Positions 20,031 through 30,307 of a stretch of 64,000 nucleotides of DNA are shown piece after piece. Positions within the stretch are counted from its first letter, which is position 1. Each line of letters begins with the position of its first letter. Source of the stretch: Serratia sp. AKBS12 (GTDB lineage Bacteria; Pseudomonadota; Gammaproteobacteria; Enterobacterales; Enterobacteriaceae); contig NZ_JANUSB010000005.1 in assembly GCF_024793895.1 (NCBI RefSeq), positions 124,001 through 188,000 of the forward strand, in the 5' to 3' direction. A program made the position numbers and the translations under genes. Below the pieces are notes generated by a model. It had not been told where the DNA came from, did not search any database, and saw only the letters and a program-made list of their open reading frames with translations.

Positions 20031-20049
20031 ATAATAATCATTATCATTC
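20031..20049 (-). promoter_or_regulatory. Fur box over the ryhB promoter
   Basis: ATAATAATCATTATCATTC (19 bp) closely matches the Fur consensus GATAATGATAATCATTATC and overlaps the expected -10 region of ryhB. Iron-bound Fur should block ryhB. Confidence 0.88.
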
Positions 20050-20154
20050 GCATCTGTAAAGTGTTTTTTTGACCAATGTGAAATATTGTTGATTCGATAC
20101 AATAAACCGATAATTTTAGAGGTTATTCAACCGTTAAACCAAAGGAGAGCAGGT

Positions 20155-20652
20155 ATGGGAGACATTACCGTCCGTCACGCTGAGATAACCGATGCTGTAG
20201 CTTTACAGCAGCTGTATGCCCATCCGGCGGTGTACCGCGACACGCTACAACTCCCCTTGCCTTCCGAAGCCCTGTGGCAACAGCGTCTGGCCGACAGGCC
20301 CGCGGGTATCAATAATCTGGTAGCCTGCATGGGAGAAAAGATCGTCGGGCAATTGACGCTGGAACTCAACCAGCGCGTGCGCCGTCGGCACGTTGCAACC
20401 TTTGGTCTTGGCGTCGACCCGGCTTATCATGGCCAGGGCGTCGGCAGTGCGCTGATGCACGCCATGATAGACATCTGTGATAACTGGGCGGCGATACAGC
20501 GCATTGAACTGACGGTGTTCACCGATAACCAGGGGGCCATTGCGCTCTACCGCAAGTTTGGTTTTGACATCGAAGGCACCAGCCGGCACTTCGCCATGCG
20601 CGACGGCAAACTGGTGGATGCCTATCATATGGCGCGTTTTCATGGTGTTTAA
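20155..20652 (+). CDS. yhhY: GNAT N-acetyltransferase YhhY (AaaT)
   Basis: Acetyl-CoA-dependent acetyltransferase; the E. coli homologue AaaT acetylates some L-amino acids and analogues. ATG at 20155 behind AGGAG gives 165 residues; the longer upstream frame is not supported. The GNAT acetyl-CoA loop GVDPAYHGQGVGSALMHAM lies near residue 84, and the C-terminal IELTVFTDNQGAIALYRKFG and YHMAR match the family. It is next to ryhB on the opposite strand, with a terminator hairpin downstream. Confidence 0.92.
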   Translation: MGDITVRHAEITDAVALQQLYAHPAVYRDTLQLPLPSEALWQQRLADRPAGINNLVACMGEKIVGQLTLELNQRVRRRHVATFGLGVDPAYHGQGVGSALMHAMIDICDNWAAIQRIELTVFTDNQGAIALYRKFGFDIEGTSRHFAMRDGKLVDAYHMARFHGV

Positions 20653-20661
20653 ATAAAGCAA

Positions 20662-20690
20662 AAGGGCTATCGCCGATAGCCCTTGGTTTT
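20662..20690 (+). terminator. Rho-independent terminator of yhhY
   Basis: AAGGGCTATC (20662-20671), loop GCC, GATAGCCCTT (20675-20684), then GGTTTT. It is a perfect 10-bp stem between yhhY and the convergent iolE. Confidence 0.88.
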
Positions 20691-20715
20691 ACCGAGACGC
20701 TGCCGTCGTCGCCGG

Positions 20716-21612
20716 TTAGATCCCCGCAGTTTCCCTGATATAGCGCCGGGCTTTTACCGCATATTCAAACGGGTTGGCGAGCGCCGGATCCTGTTCAGCT
20801 TCAACCACCATCCAGCCCTTATAGCCTCGTTCGTCCAGCAGCTTGAACACTGGGCGGAAATCAATCACGCCGTCGCCCGGTACGGTAAAGGTGCCTTTCT
20901 TCACCCCGTCCAGAAAACTCAGGCGCTGCGCCTTGACCTGTGCCACCACGTCGTCACGTACGTCTTTCAAATGGACATGATTGATGCGCGGCAGGTACTT
21001 TTCCAGTATTGCCATCATTGCCTGCTGGCTGCCCTCGGAATAATAGGCATGGCCGGTATCAAACAGCAGGTAGACATCGTCGTTCACCATGCTCATGTAG
21101 CGATCGATTTCTTCGGTGGTTTGGATGCCGGTGCCCATGTGGTGATGCAGACACACCTGCATGTCTTTTTCGGCGGCGATTTTCGCCAGCTGGTTATAGC
21201 CGTCGGCTACGCGCTGCCACTCTTCATCGCTGAAATGCGGCTTTTCCTCCAGCACCGGTTTGCTGGTGCCCTGGATGCTCTTGCTTTGCTCTGAACAGCC
21301 AATCACCCTGGCTCCCATGGCGTGCAGGAAATTCATATGATTGACAAATTCGTCAATGGTTTTTTCTTTCAGACCATCGGCAAAGAAGGTGCTGAACCAG
21401 GCATTACAGATTTGAATGCCGCGAATATCCAGCATCGGTTTCAACACTTTTGGATCGCGCGGATACTTGCTGCCAACTTCACAGCCGGTAAACCCTGCCA
21501 GCGCCATTTCACTGACGCACTGCTGGAAGGTATTTTCCTTGCCCAACTCGGGCATGTCGTCGTTGGTCCAACCGATCGGCGCAATCGCCAGCTTTACATT
21601 ATCTTTGTTCAT
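20716..21612 (-). CDS. iolE: Myo-inosose-2 dehydratase IolE
   Basis: Dehydrates 2-keto-myo-inositol (scyllo-inosose) to the cyclohexane-dione, the second step of inositol breakdown. ATG at 21612, six bases behind AGAGG, gives 298 residues, beginning [21 protein letters not shown]; an upstream 19-residue extension is unsupported. It is a TIM-barrel isomerase/epimerase-like protein with metal-ligand candidates in [24 protein letters not shown] and VVEAEQDP. It is last in the minus-strand block iolD-iolG-iolH-iolE. Confidence 0.95.
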   Translation of the reverse strand: MNKDNVKLAIAPIGWTNDDMPELGKENTFQQCVSEMALAGFTGCEVGSKYPRDPKVLKPMLDIRGIQICNAWFSTFFADGLKEKTIDEFVNHMNFLHAMGARVIGCSEQSKSIQGTSKPVLEEKPHFSDEEWQRVADGYNQLAKIAAEKDMQVCLHHHMGTGIQTTEEIDRYMSMVNDDVYLLFDTGHAYYSEGSQQAMMAILEKYLPRINHVHLKDVRDDVVAQVKAQRLSFLDGVKKGTFTVPGDGVIDFRPVFKLLDERGYKGWMVVEAEQDPALANPFEYAVKARRYIRETAGI

Positions 21613-21671
21613 CTTAAGCCTCTGTCGCAGTTCGGCGTACCGGCGCATTCCCTGCCGGCTTGCCGACAAGG

Positions 21672-22556
21672 TTATTTGCCCAACAGCTCTTTTTCGATAC
21701 GTTCGCGCGTAGCTACCGCCTGGGTTTTCATTTTTTCCGGGTAGCCGAACAGTGAGGTGCAGATTATCGATTCGCCGCCGACCTTGAAGTTGCGATTGGC
21801 AAATTCCATATCGCGCAATGTCTGGAACAGCGCATCAAAATCGACTTCGCCTTCGCCAATGCCAACATGCTGATGCACCGCAGCATCCACGCCGGGCGGA
21901 TTGACGATGTAACGGCAATGGCGGGTATGATTCATGGTGTCGGCGATCAGCACGTGGGAAAGATCGTCGCCGGCGTATTTGAGCATGTTCGCCACGTCGC
22001 CCTGCCCTTTGTCGTAATAGAACGAATGCGGCACGCTATACAGGTATTTAACGTGATCGCTGCGCAGCGACTTCACCATATCGGCGGTTTCATTACTCAA
22101 TTCGCAAAAGTCCCACGGGTGAGACTGGATCTCCATGCGAATACCTTCACGCTCGATGATCGGCAACAGTTCTTCCATCGACTTGTACCACAGCTCTTCG
22201 CAGATCTCCGGTTCATTGGGGTTGCCAGCCAGTTCGGTATTAATCACCTGCACCCCCATTTCAACGGCGATCTCGATCATGCGGCGCCAGTTCTTCACCG
22301 CCGCCTGCCGGCGATCCTCCCCCGGCCCGGACCAGCGATACACCACGATAAATGAAGAGATCTCCACGCCGGTGGCCTTCAGAGCGTTTTTATATTCCGC
22401 CATGACTTCGCGTGCGGCTTTCGGATGCTTATAGAAAGGGTTGATCTGCGGGTGCGGTGACTGCTCGATATACTTGTAGCCCCAGTCGGCCACCTGCTGC
22501 ACCATTTGCGTGATCCCCAAATCCTTGATCACATCCACATCAAAGGCGATTTTCAT
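21672..22556 (-). CDS. iolH: Inositol-cluster sugar isomerase/epimerase, IolH-like
   Basis: 294-residue TIM-barrel protein of the AP-endonuclease-2 / sugar isomerase fold, beginning [19 protein letters not shown]. Glu and His ligands of the fold appear in [42 protein letters not shown] and [14 protein letters not shown]. The N-terminus and the [12 protein letters not shown] segment resemble Bacillus IolH as I recall it; the reaction of IolH is not established. It lies 59 bases before iolE and 36 bases after iolG in the same operon. The symbol is likely, the function open. Confidence 0.75.
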   Translation of the reverse strand: MKIAFDVDVIKDLGITQMVQQVADWGYKYIEQSPHPQINPFYKHPKAAREVMAEYKNALKATGVEISSFIVVYRWSGPGEDRRQAAVKNWRRMIEIAVEMGVQVINTELAGNPNEPEICEELWYKSMEELLPIIEREGIRMEIQSHPWDFCELSNETADMVKSLRSDHVKYLYSVPHSFYYDKGQGDVANMLKYAGDDLSHVLIADTMNHTRHCRYIVNPPGVDAAVHQHVGIGEGEVDFDALFQTLRDMEFANRNFKVGGESIICTSLFGYPEKMKTQAVATRERIEKELLGK

Positions 22557-22592
22557 GGTTGCTCCTCATTTAATCGGGTTTGGAGTGGTTGA

Positions 22593-23630
<1,038 letters not shown>

Positions 23631-23780
23631 TCATGTTCCGGGTTGGCTCTTGGGCTGCCGGCCTTCGCTGAGCCTGGTTGCACGGCGAGCCATGCGCCCA
23701 GGGAATTACCGATTTGCCGCTCAAAGCCCCCGGATTAGGTTAGGCAGAAAGTGTAGGGCTGAGTTGAAAGCCGGTGACGC

Positions 23781-25715
23781 TTAATAATCACGGGCCTGGT
23801 CAATGTTTTCCTGCAGTTTGCGCGCTACCGCGACAATGCTGTCGCTGTTCGCCACCTGTGCGCCGCCAACACGCCACCAGCTGAGATATTTATGCACCAT
23901 GGTTTTTGGCAGCACTTTTATATCCAGCAGGGTTGAAACCGTCTGCTGACGGGCATCGGCCAACGCCTCAATCAGTTGTTGTTCGGTAGTAATGCTGTAA
24001 GTCTTGCAGCCGTACGCCGCTGCCAGCATGGCGAAGTTCACCGGCACCAGCCCGCCGTCCAGCCGGTCCCCCTGCCGGAAGCGGAACTCGGTAGTGTAGC
24101 TGTCCATACCGTGTTCCATCTGCAGGTTGTTGATACAGCCGTTGGTCATGTTGTCGAACAGCACCACGTTGATTTTGCAGCCTTCCTGAATCGACGTGAC
24201 CAGCTCTGAATGCAGCATCATGAAGGCACCGTCGCCGACCATGGCGTAAACCTCACGCTGCGGCTCCGCCAGCTTGACACCAAGGGCGGCGTTCACTTCG
24301 TAACCCATGCAGGAATAGCCGTACTCCACGTGATAGCCGTGTTCATGGCGGTTGCGCCAGACACGTTGCAAATCCCCCGGCAGGCTGCCCGCCGCCGCGA
24401 CAATGATGCTGTCTTGCGGCAGATTGTGGTTCAGCACACCCAGCACGCGGCTTTGGGTCAGCACCGAACCGGTCTGTTCGATAAATTCGGCAAACACGCG
24501 CTCGCGATCCAGGTGGTCGGCAATTTCCGGCACAAAATCGGCGCCGGTATAGGCGACGGAATACACCCGTTCGGTCTCTTTTTGCTGCTGTGCCAGCGCC
24601 TGGGTCACGGCGTCGCCCCAATCGGCGCGATAGTCGGCGCGCGCGGCCTGCTCGGCGAGCGCGGTCAATGCATCGCGGGCGTCCGCCAGCAGCTGTATGC
24701 CGTCCAGCTTGCCGGCATCGAATGCGCTGACGTTGATATTAAGGAACGCTACCTCGGGATTCTGGAACAACCATTTGGAAGAGGTGGTAAAATCGGTATA
24801 GCGTGTGCCGACGCCAATCACCAGATCGGCCTCTTTGGCCAGGGTATTGGCGGCCAGACAGCCGGTTTCACCAATGCCGCCGACGTTGAACGGATGGCTG
24901 GATACTACCGCTCCCTTGCCGGCCTGCGTTTCAGCAAACGGGATGTGGAAACGTTCGGCAAACTGTTGCAGTGCCTGCCCGGCCTGCGAATATTTAACCC
25001 CACCGCCGCAGATCAGCAGCGGTTTACGCTTGCCGCTCAGCATTGCCAGCGCGTCGGCCAGCATACCCGGCGTCGCGGGGCGACGTTCCAGTCGATGAAC
25101 CCGTTTCTGGAAGAAATAATCCGGGTAGTCGTAGGCCTCGCCCTGCACGTCCTGAGGCAGGCACAGCGTTACCGCACCGGTTTCCGCCGGATCGGTCAGC
25201 ACGCGCATCGCGCTGATACAGGCGCTCATCAGCTGTTCTGGGCGCACGATGCGATCCCAGTATTTGCTCACCGCGCGGAAGGCGTCGTTAGTGCTGATGC
25301 TAAGATCGTAGGATTGTTCGATCTGTTGCAGCACCGGGTCCGGCTGGCGCGAGGCGTAAACGTCGCCCGGCAGCAGCAATAAAGGAATGCGGTTGGCAGT
25401 GGCGGTGGCTGCGGCGGTGATCATATTGGCGGCACCGGGCCCGACGGAGGAGGTGCAGGCATAGATTTGCTGGCGCAGTTTCTGCTTGGCGAAGCCGGTA
25501 GCGGCGTGGGCCATCCCCTGTTCATTACGGCCCTGATGAACAATCAGGCCGCCGCACTCCTGCTCCAGAGCCTGTCCCAGCCCCAGCACGTTGCCGTGGC
25601 CGAAAATGGCGAATATGCCCTTGACGAACTTGGTTTCGACACCGTCCACCAGCAAGTACTGGTTGTCGAGGAATCTGACAAGCGCCTGCGCCATGGTCAA
25701 TCTGATCTTACTCAT
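23781..25715 (-). CDS. iolD: 3D-trihydroxycyclohexane-1,2-dione hydrolase IolD
   Basis: Thiamine-diphosphate enzyme that opens the inositol-derived ring to give 5-deoxy-glucuronate. It has 644 residues, typical of IolD. The N-terminal pyrimidine-binding domain includes [19 protein letters not shown]. The C-terminal diphosphate-binding domain has the GDG motif [16 protein letters not shown], ending in [11 protein letters not shown]. It is the first gene of the minus-strand iolD-G-H-E block and divergent from iolC. Confidence 0.96.
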   Translation of the reverse strand: MSKIRLTMAQALVRFLDNQYLLVDGVETKFVKGIFAIFGHGNVLGLGQALEQECGGLIVHQGRNEQGMAHAATGFAKQKLRQQIYACTSSVGPGAANMITAAATATANRIPLLLLPGDVYASRQPDPVLQQIEQSYDLSISTNDAFRAVSKYWDRIVRPEQLMSACISAMRVLTDPAETGAVTLCLPQDVQGEAYDYPDYFFQKRVHRLERRPATPGMLADALAMLSGKRKPLLICGGGVKYSQAGQALQQFAERFHIPFAETQAGKGAVVSSHPFNVGGIGETGCLAANTLAKEADLVIGVGTRYTDFTTSSKWLFQNPEVAFLNINVSAFDAGKLDGIQLLADARDALTALAEQAARADYRADWGDAVTQALAQQQKETERVYSVAYTGADFVPEIADHLDRERVFAEFIEQTGSVLTQSRVLGVLNHNLPQDSIIVAAAGSLPGDLQRVWRNRHEHGYHVEYGYSCMGYEVNAALGVKLAEPQREVYAMVGDGAFMMLHSELVTSIQEGCKINVVLFDNMTNGCINNLQMEHGMDSYTTEFRFRQGDRLDGGLVPVNFAMLAAAYGCKTYSITTEQQLIEALADARQQTVSTLLDIKVLPKTMVHKYLSWWRVGGAQVANSDSIVAVARKLQENIDQARDY

Positions 25716-26130
25716 GTTTCCCCCTTATTGGCGGCGCGTCTTTAACCCGCCGGTTAATACTGTCGACAACCTGAAACGTGCAGCGATTATAAACAAATAT
25801 ATTTTCCATAAAATCACATTCCAGAAGAAACATTTCATTTTGCGATAAAGATCGCATTCTCATGTAAACACCGTTTCATCACGTCTGGTCAAACCGGGCC
25901 GTAGCCCGCGCCTGTAGCGGCATTATTACCGGACGGCGTCTCCGTCATCGCTGCCCCTGCCGCTGCCCTACCGGTGATGCGGTGATTTTAAACGCATCAC
26001 ATTTTCGGGGTGTTAATTTCATTCCATCTTGAATTTGAAATTTTTATTCCTCATACTGCCAATCATGCTTCCTGCGTATCTCCGCTTGCCGGGTGGCAGT
26101 CGGGTTTTGCTTAAACAGAAGGAAACGGGT
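25716..26130. promoter_or_regulatory. Divergent iolD / iolC promoter region
   Basis: These 415 AT-rich bases separate the start codons of iolD and iolC. ATTTCAT occurs at 25832-25838 and 26016-26022, the same word found in the other iol promoters; I propose it as an IolR half-site. No gene is seen. -35/-10 elements were not assigned. Confidence 0.55.
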
Positions 26131-28071
26131 ATGGCTTCACAACAAAAACAGCTTGATGTCATCTGCCTCGGCCGCATCGCCGTCGATTTCTATGCTCAAC
26201 AAATCGGCGCTCGTCTCGAAGATGCCAGCTCATTCGCAAAATATCTGGGCGGATCGTCGGGCAACGTCGCTTACGGCACGGCGATCCAGGGCCTGAAGTC
26301 CGGCATGCTGGCGCGAGTGGGCGACGAGCATATGGGGCGCTTCCTGCGTGAAGAGCTGCAGCGTGTGGGCGCAGATACCCGCAGTTTGATCACCGACAAG
26401 CAACGGCTGACCGGCCTGGTGATCCTGGGGATTAAGGATCAGGAAACCTTCCCGCTGATTTTCTACCGTGACAACTGTGCCGATATGGCACTGACCCCCG
26501 AGGATATCGATGAATCCTACATCGCCTCATCGCGCGCGCTGGCTATTACCGGCACCCATCTGTCGCATCCGAATACCCGTGCCGCGGTGTTGAAGGCGCT
26601 GGAATATGCACATAAGCATGGGCTGCGCACCGCGCTGGATATCGATTATCGCCCAGTGCTATGGGGGCTGACGTCGCTCGGCGACGGTGAAACGCGCTTC
26701 GTGGAGTCGGCACAGGTCACTCGCGAACTGCAGGAGGTACTGCATCATTTTGATCTGATCGTCGGTACCGAAGAGGAATTCCACATCGCCGGCGGCAGTA
26801 CCGATACCCTGACCGCACTGGCCAATGTACGCAAGGTCAGCCAGGCGACGCTGGTGTGCAAACGCGGCGCGCAGGGCTGCTCGGTCTTTGAAGGCGTAAT
26901 TCCCGCCGATTGGCAGCAGGTGAAGCTGCATTCTGGCGTACGGGTGGAAGTACTTAACGTATTGGGCGCCGGCGATGCCTTTATGTCCGGTCTGCTGCGC
27001 GGTTATTTGAATGACGAAGGCTGGGATCAGGCCTGCCGTTACGCCAACGCCTGCGGTGCGCTGGTGGTTTCCCGCCACGGTTGCGCGCCGGCCATGCCGA
27101 CCAGACAAGAACTGGATGACTATCTGGCACGCGAACAGCAGGTGAAACGACCAGATCGGGACGCGCGGCTTAACCATCTGCACCGCGTCACCACCCGCAA
27201 ACGACAATGGTCAGAGCTGTGCGTGTTTGCCTTTGACCATCGCAAACAGCTGGCAGATATGGCGCGCGAGGCCGGCGTTGGTGAAGAACGCATTCCGCAA
27301 TTGAAGACCCTGCTGCTGACGGCCGCCAGACAGGCGGCGGCAGAAGCCGGACTGGACGGCAACAGCGGCATTCTGGCGGACACCACCTACGGCCAGGCGG
27401 CCTTGAATGAAATTACCGGTCAGGGCTGGTGGATAGGTCGTCCGATCGAACAGCCGAGTTCGCGACCGCTACGTTTGGAACATGGCAATATCGGCTCGCA
27501 GCTGATTGATTGGCCACAGGAGCACGTCGTTAAATGTCTGGTGTTCTATCATCCTCACGATGCCGAGGCGCTGCGTCGGGAGCAGGATGAGCTGATCGGC
27601 GACGTCTATCGTGGCTGCTGTAAATCGGGCCACGAGCTGTTGCTGGAGGTGATTCTGCCGGAAGACAATGCGGATAGGGACGAACGGTATTATCTCGACA
27701 TTATCGCCCACTTCTATCAGTTGGGCATTCAACCGGACTGGTGGAAACTGCCGCCGCTCAGCGCGGAAAACTGGCAGAAGGTCGGCGCGCTGATTGAGGC
27801 CAACGATCCCTACTGCCGCGGTGCAGTGATCCTGGGGCTGGACTCGCCGGAAGAAACACTCAAAGCCGGCTTTGCCGCCGCGGCCGATGCACGTTGGGTC
27901 AAAGGCTTCGCCGTCGGCCGCACCATTTTTGGCCAGCCGTCACGCCGTTGGCTGCAGGGTGAGCTAGATGATTCTGCTTTGATCGCGCAGGTGAAACAGA
28001 AATATCTCACGCTGATCGGTTTCTGGCGTTTATATCGTCCGCAGCCAGACAGCGCTCACGGCAGCCGTTGA
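26131..28071 (+). CDS. iolC: 5-dehydro-2-deoxygluconokinase IolC with C-terminal DUF2090 domain
   Basis: Phosphorylates 2-deoxy-5-keto-gluconate in inositol breakdown. ATG at 26131 behind AAGGA gives 646 residues; an upstream in-frame extension of 34 residues is not supported. The PfkB kinase domain covers about residues 1-330, with YLGGSSGNVAYGTAIQGL and the anion-hole motif NVLGAGDAFMSGLLRGY. The remaining 300 residues, from about FAFDHRKQLADMA, form a DUF2090 domain related to sugar-phosphate aldolases. A fused kinase/aldolase would explain why no separate iolJ is seen in the cluster. It is divergent from iolD. Confidence 0.93.
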   Translation: MASQQKQLDVICLGRIAVDFYAQQIGARLEDASSFAKYLGGSSGNVAYGTAIQGLKSGMLARVGDEHMGRFLREELQRVGADTRSLITDKQRLTGLVILGIKDQETFPLIFYRDNCADMALTPEDIDESYIASSRALAITGTHLSHPNTRAAVLKALEYAHKHGLRTALDIDYRPVLWGLTSLGDGETRFVESAQVTRELQEVLHHFDLIVGTEEEFHIAGGSTDTLTALANVRKVSQATLVCKRGAQGCSVFEGVIPADWQQVKLHSGVRVEVLNVLGAGDAFMSGLLRGYLNDEGWDQACRYANACGALVVSRHGCAPAMPTRQELDDYLAREQQVKRPDRDARLNHLHRVTTRKRQWSELCVFAFDHRKQLADMAREAGVGEERIPQLKTLLLTAARQAAAEAGLDGNSGILADTTYGQAALNEITGQGWWIGRPIEQPSSRPLRLEHGNIGSQLIDWPQEHVVKCLVFYHPHDAEALRREQDELIGDVYRGCCKSGHELLLEVILPEDNADRDERYYLDIIAHFYQLGIQPDWWKLPPLSAENWQKVGALIEANDPYCRGAVILGLDSPEETLKAGFAAAADARWVKGFAVGRTIFGQPSRRWLQGELDDSALIAQVKQKYLTLIGFWRLYRPQPDSAHGSR

Positions 28072-28096
28072 TCGCCACTCGGTAACGCAGAAACTT

Positions 28097-28136
28097 CCCC
28101 TTAAAGTGATTTTCGCGACTTTAAGGGGATTTTTTT
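28097..28136 (+). terminator. Rho-independent terminator of iolC
   Basis: CCCCTTAAAGT (28097-28107) pairs perfectly with ACTTTAAGGGG (28118-28128) and is followed by seven T at 28130-28136. It isolates iolC from the downstream regulator gene. Confidence 0.92.
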
Positions 28137-28167
28137 GCCCATTTTCTGTGAACTAACGCAACTTGCG

Positions 28168-28203
28168 ATGAAATAAATCGCTTTTTGAGGAAATGAAATT
28201 TCC
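28168..28203 (+). promoter_or_regulatory. Candidate IolR operator upstream of iolR
   Basis: ATGAAAT occurs at 28168-28174 and 28193-28199; the second lies in the perfect palindrome GGAAAT-GAA-ATTTCC (28189-28203). It is about 80 bases before the iolR start, fitting autoregulation. It is inferred from recurrence of the word in other iol promoters. Confidence 0.45.
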
Positions 28204-28282
28204 GCTCCGTCTGTTAGAATGACGAGTCAACAATTCAGGCGTCAGAACCGCTGCGCCTCAGCCAATACTGCGAGCCGAATGG

Positions 28283-29119
28283 ATGAATAACCCAACTCAA
28301 CTTTCGCTATTACAAGACGAAATTCGTCACCGCTATGAGACGCTCAGCAAACGTTTGAAGCAGGTCGCGCGTTATATTCTGGATAACAGTAATAGCATTG
28401 CTTTCGATACCGTAGCTTCCATCGCCGCACAGGCCAGCGTGCCGCCGTCGACCCTGATCCGCTTTGCCAATGCGTTCGGTTTCAGCGGCTTTAACGAAAT
28501 GAAACAGGTTTTCCGTCAGCATCTGATGGAAGAAACCGTCAACTACACCGAACGGGCCCGCCTGTTCCGCCAAACCTCGACCGACGATAACGTCGCGCCG
28601 GAAAAACCGGCCGAAATCCTCAACGTATTCACCATGGTGAACGCGCAGGCGTTGCAGCAGCTGGCGATGCAGATTAGCGCAGAGCAGTTGGACAAAGCGG
28701 TCGAGTTGCTCAACAACGCCGAAAATATCTACGTGATTGGCCTGCGGCGTTCATTCAGCGTCGCCTCATATCTGACCTATGCGCTACGCCATTTGGAGCG
28801 CCGCGCATTTTTGATCGATGGCTTGGGCGGTATGTTCACCGAACAGCTGAGCATGGTGAAACCGAAAGATGTGGTGATCGCCATCAGCTATTCGCCGTAT
28901 GCCAAAGAAGCGCTGGAACTGGTGGAGTTGGGCGCCAAGCAAGGCGCGCAGCAGATTGCCATCACCGACAGTCAGGTAAGCCCGCTGGCCGCCTTCAGTG
29001 ACGTGTGCTTTGTGGTGCGAGAAGCGCAGGTGGACGGCTTCCGTTCGCAGGTGGCCTCAATGTGTCTGGCACAAACCCTGGCCGTTTCACTGGCGTTGAA
29101 CAACGCCAAAGAAGCCTAA
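28283..29119 (+). CDS. iolR: RpiR-family transcriptional regulator of the inositol cluster
   Basis: 278-residue RpiR/MurR-type regulator. The N-terminal helix-turn-helix domain (about residues 8-80) contains SKRLKQVARYILDNSNSIAF, VASIAAQASVPPSTLIRFANAFG and GFSGFNEMKQVFR. The C-terminal SIS sugar-phosphate-binding domain (about 125-265) contains IYVIGLRRSFSVASYLTYAL and VVIAISYSPYAKEALELVELG. It lies between iolC and iolB; the Salmonella inositol repressor IolR is of the same family, so it is the probable repressor here. The effector is likely an inositol intermediate. Confidence 0.88.
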   Translation: MNNPTQLSLLQDEIRHRYETLSKRLKQVARYILDNSNSIAFDTVASIAAQASVPPSTLIRFANAFGFSGFNEMKQVFRQHLMEETVNYTERARLFRQTSTDDNVAPEKPAEILNVFTMVNAQALQQLAMQISAEQLDKAVELLNNAENIYVIGLRRSFSVASYLTYALRHLERRAFLIDGLGGMFTEQLSMVKPKDVVIAISYSPYAKEALELVELGAKQGAQQIAITDSQVSPLAAFSDVCFVVREAQVDGFRSQVASMCLAQTLAVSLALNNAKEA

Positions 29120-29125
29120 AAGCCA

Positions 29126-29152
29126 AAGGGCGAATAACAGATTCGCCCTTGG
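29126..29152 (+). terminator. Rho-independent terminator of iolR
   Basis: AAGGGCGAAT (29126-29135), loop AACAG, ATTCGCCCTT (29141-29150), then GGTT. The stem is a perfect 10 bp; the T-run is weak. Confidence 0.8.
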
Positions 29153-29276
29153 TTGATAACAAAGAGTCCTGTCGAATCGAGATACCCGGGCCTGGCGCAC
29201 CCAGGGGCACGCCGCTACGACCCCAACGGCACGCTCCCCCTAATATCGACGTTGTCAGCAGTCTGAGGGCGCACGC
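29151..29276. repeat. Dispersed intergenic repeat, copy A
   Basis: This non-coding segment between iolR and iolB is clearly related to copy B at 34676-34807. A 25-base core at 29208-29232 (it includes GCCGCTACGACCCCAACGGC) is identical to 34747-34771. The flanks share GGTTGAT-ACA-AGT at the start and TTGTCAGNAGTCTGA at the end. Both copies lie just after a terminator hairpin and beside the 3' end of a convergent gene. I do not recognise the family. Confidence 0.65.
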
Positions 29277-29300
29277 CCTTTGATTCCGATCCGTCAGATC

Positions 29301-30119
29301 CTATGCCTTGGGGTAGTCGTCGCCATTGATCCAGGCGTGATCCTGTTCCCAGGTGAACTTCCACAACCGCACCGGCCCGGCCATCACGTTGAGATAATAG
29401 CTGTCGTAGCCGGCCATGGTCGCCACCGGGTGATAGCCACGCGGCACTTTCACCACATCACGATTGTACACCGGCATGCATTCGTCCAACGTTCGATCGT
29501 CGGTGTAAACCCGTTGCAGACAAAAACCCTGTTCCGGCTGGATGCGGTGATAATAGGTTTCTTCAAGATAGGTTTCGTCGGCCGAATCCTCCTGGTCGTG
29601 CTTGTGGCTGGGATAAGAGCTGGTGTTGCCCTCATCGGTATAGACTTCCACCACCAGCAGGCTATCCGCCGGTTCGCTGTCCGGCAAAATGTTGTGCACC
29701 AGCCGCTGGTTGCGGCCTTTGCCACGGCGCTCCACCCCTACCTCCGCCGGCGTGATCAAACGCGAAGGCAGATGCCCGTGCCCCGGCGCGCTACACACCG
29801 CCAGTTCGAGATCGCTTTCCGCCCGCACCTGTACGCTATCATGATGTGGCACATAGACGGCATACGGTGGCGTGCGTTCGAACGGGCTCATGCGTTTACC
29901 GATATGCGGGTACTCCGCGCGCTGCGTTGCCACTGAAGCAATGCCGGCCACCAGCACCAGGCATAGCTCCTTGTCAGCGCTTTCCAGTTGCAGCGTTTGC
30001 CCGGCTTCAAGGCGGTAAACGTCAAAGCCGACGAAGCGCCAACCGGCGTTTTCCGGCGTAACATGCTGGACTCGCCCTTCGGCGTCCGGTTGCTGACATT
30101 TAGCGAGTAATGAAGACAT
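29301..30119 (-). CDS. iolB: 5-deoxy-glucuronate isomerase IolB
   Basis: Isomerises 5-deoxy-glucuronate to 2-deoxy-5-keto-gluconate, upstream of IolC. It is a 272-residue bicupin protein. Metal-binding cupin residues appear in SYPSHKHDQED and in VKVPRGYHPVATMAGYDSYY, with YLEETYYHRIQPEQGF between. It lies 188 bases after iolA on the same strand; that gap shows no gene or clear terminator, so iolA-iolB may form one transcript. Confidence 0.95.
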   Translation of the reverse strand: MSSLLAKCQQPDAEGRVQHVTPENAGWRFVGFDVYRLEAGQTLQLESADKELCLVLVAGIASVATQRAEYPHIGKRMSPFERTPPYAVYVPHHDSVQVRAESDLELAVCSAPGHGHLPSRLITPAEVGVERRGKGRNQRLVHNILPDSEPADSLLVVEVYTDEGNTSSYPSHKHDQEDSADETYLEETYYHRIQPEQGFCLQRVYTDDRTLDECMPVYNRDVVKVPRGYHPVATMAGYDSYYLNVMAGPVRLWKFTWEQDHAWINGDDYPKA

Positions 30120-30307
30120 GCAATCCTCCGATAAGCCCCAGCGTCATTCGTTTGCCGGCCGTTGCCTGCCAGGCTGGTGCCGTTGTCCGACGTTGGGCAG
30201 GCCTGCGCGACTGCCGCCTTGACGCCGTTTGCATACGCTGGGTGATTAATGTAACAGCGGCCGCGACCCCACTGGAGTAACGGCCACTGGCAACTGCCCG
30301 ACGCGAA

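Noticed and set aside
24210..25382. 390-codon plus-strand frame antisense to iolD
   Set aside because: It lies wholly within iolD, which has intact thiamine-diphosphate motifs.
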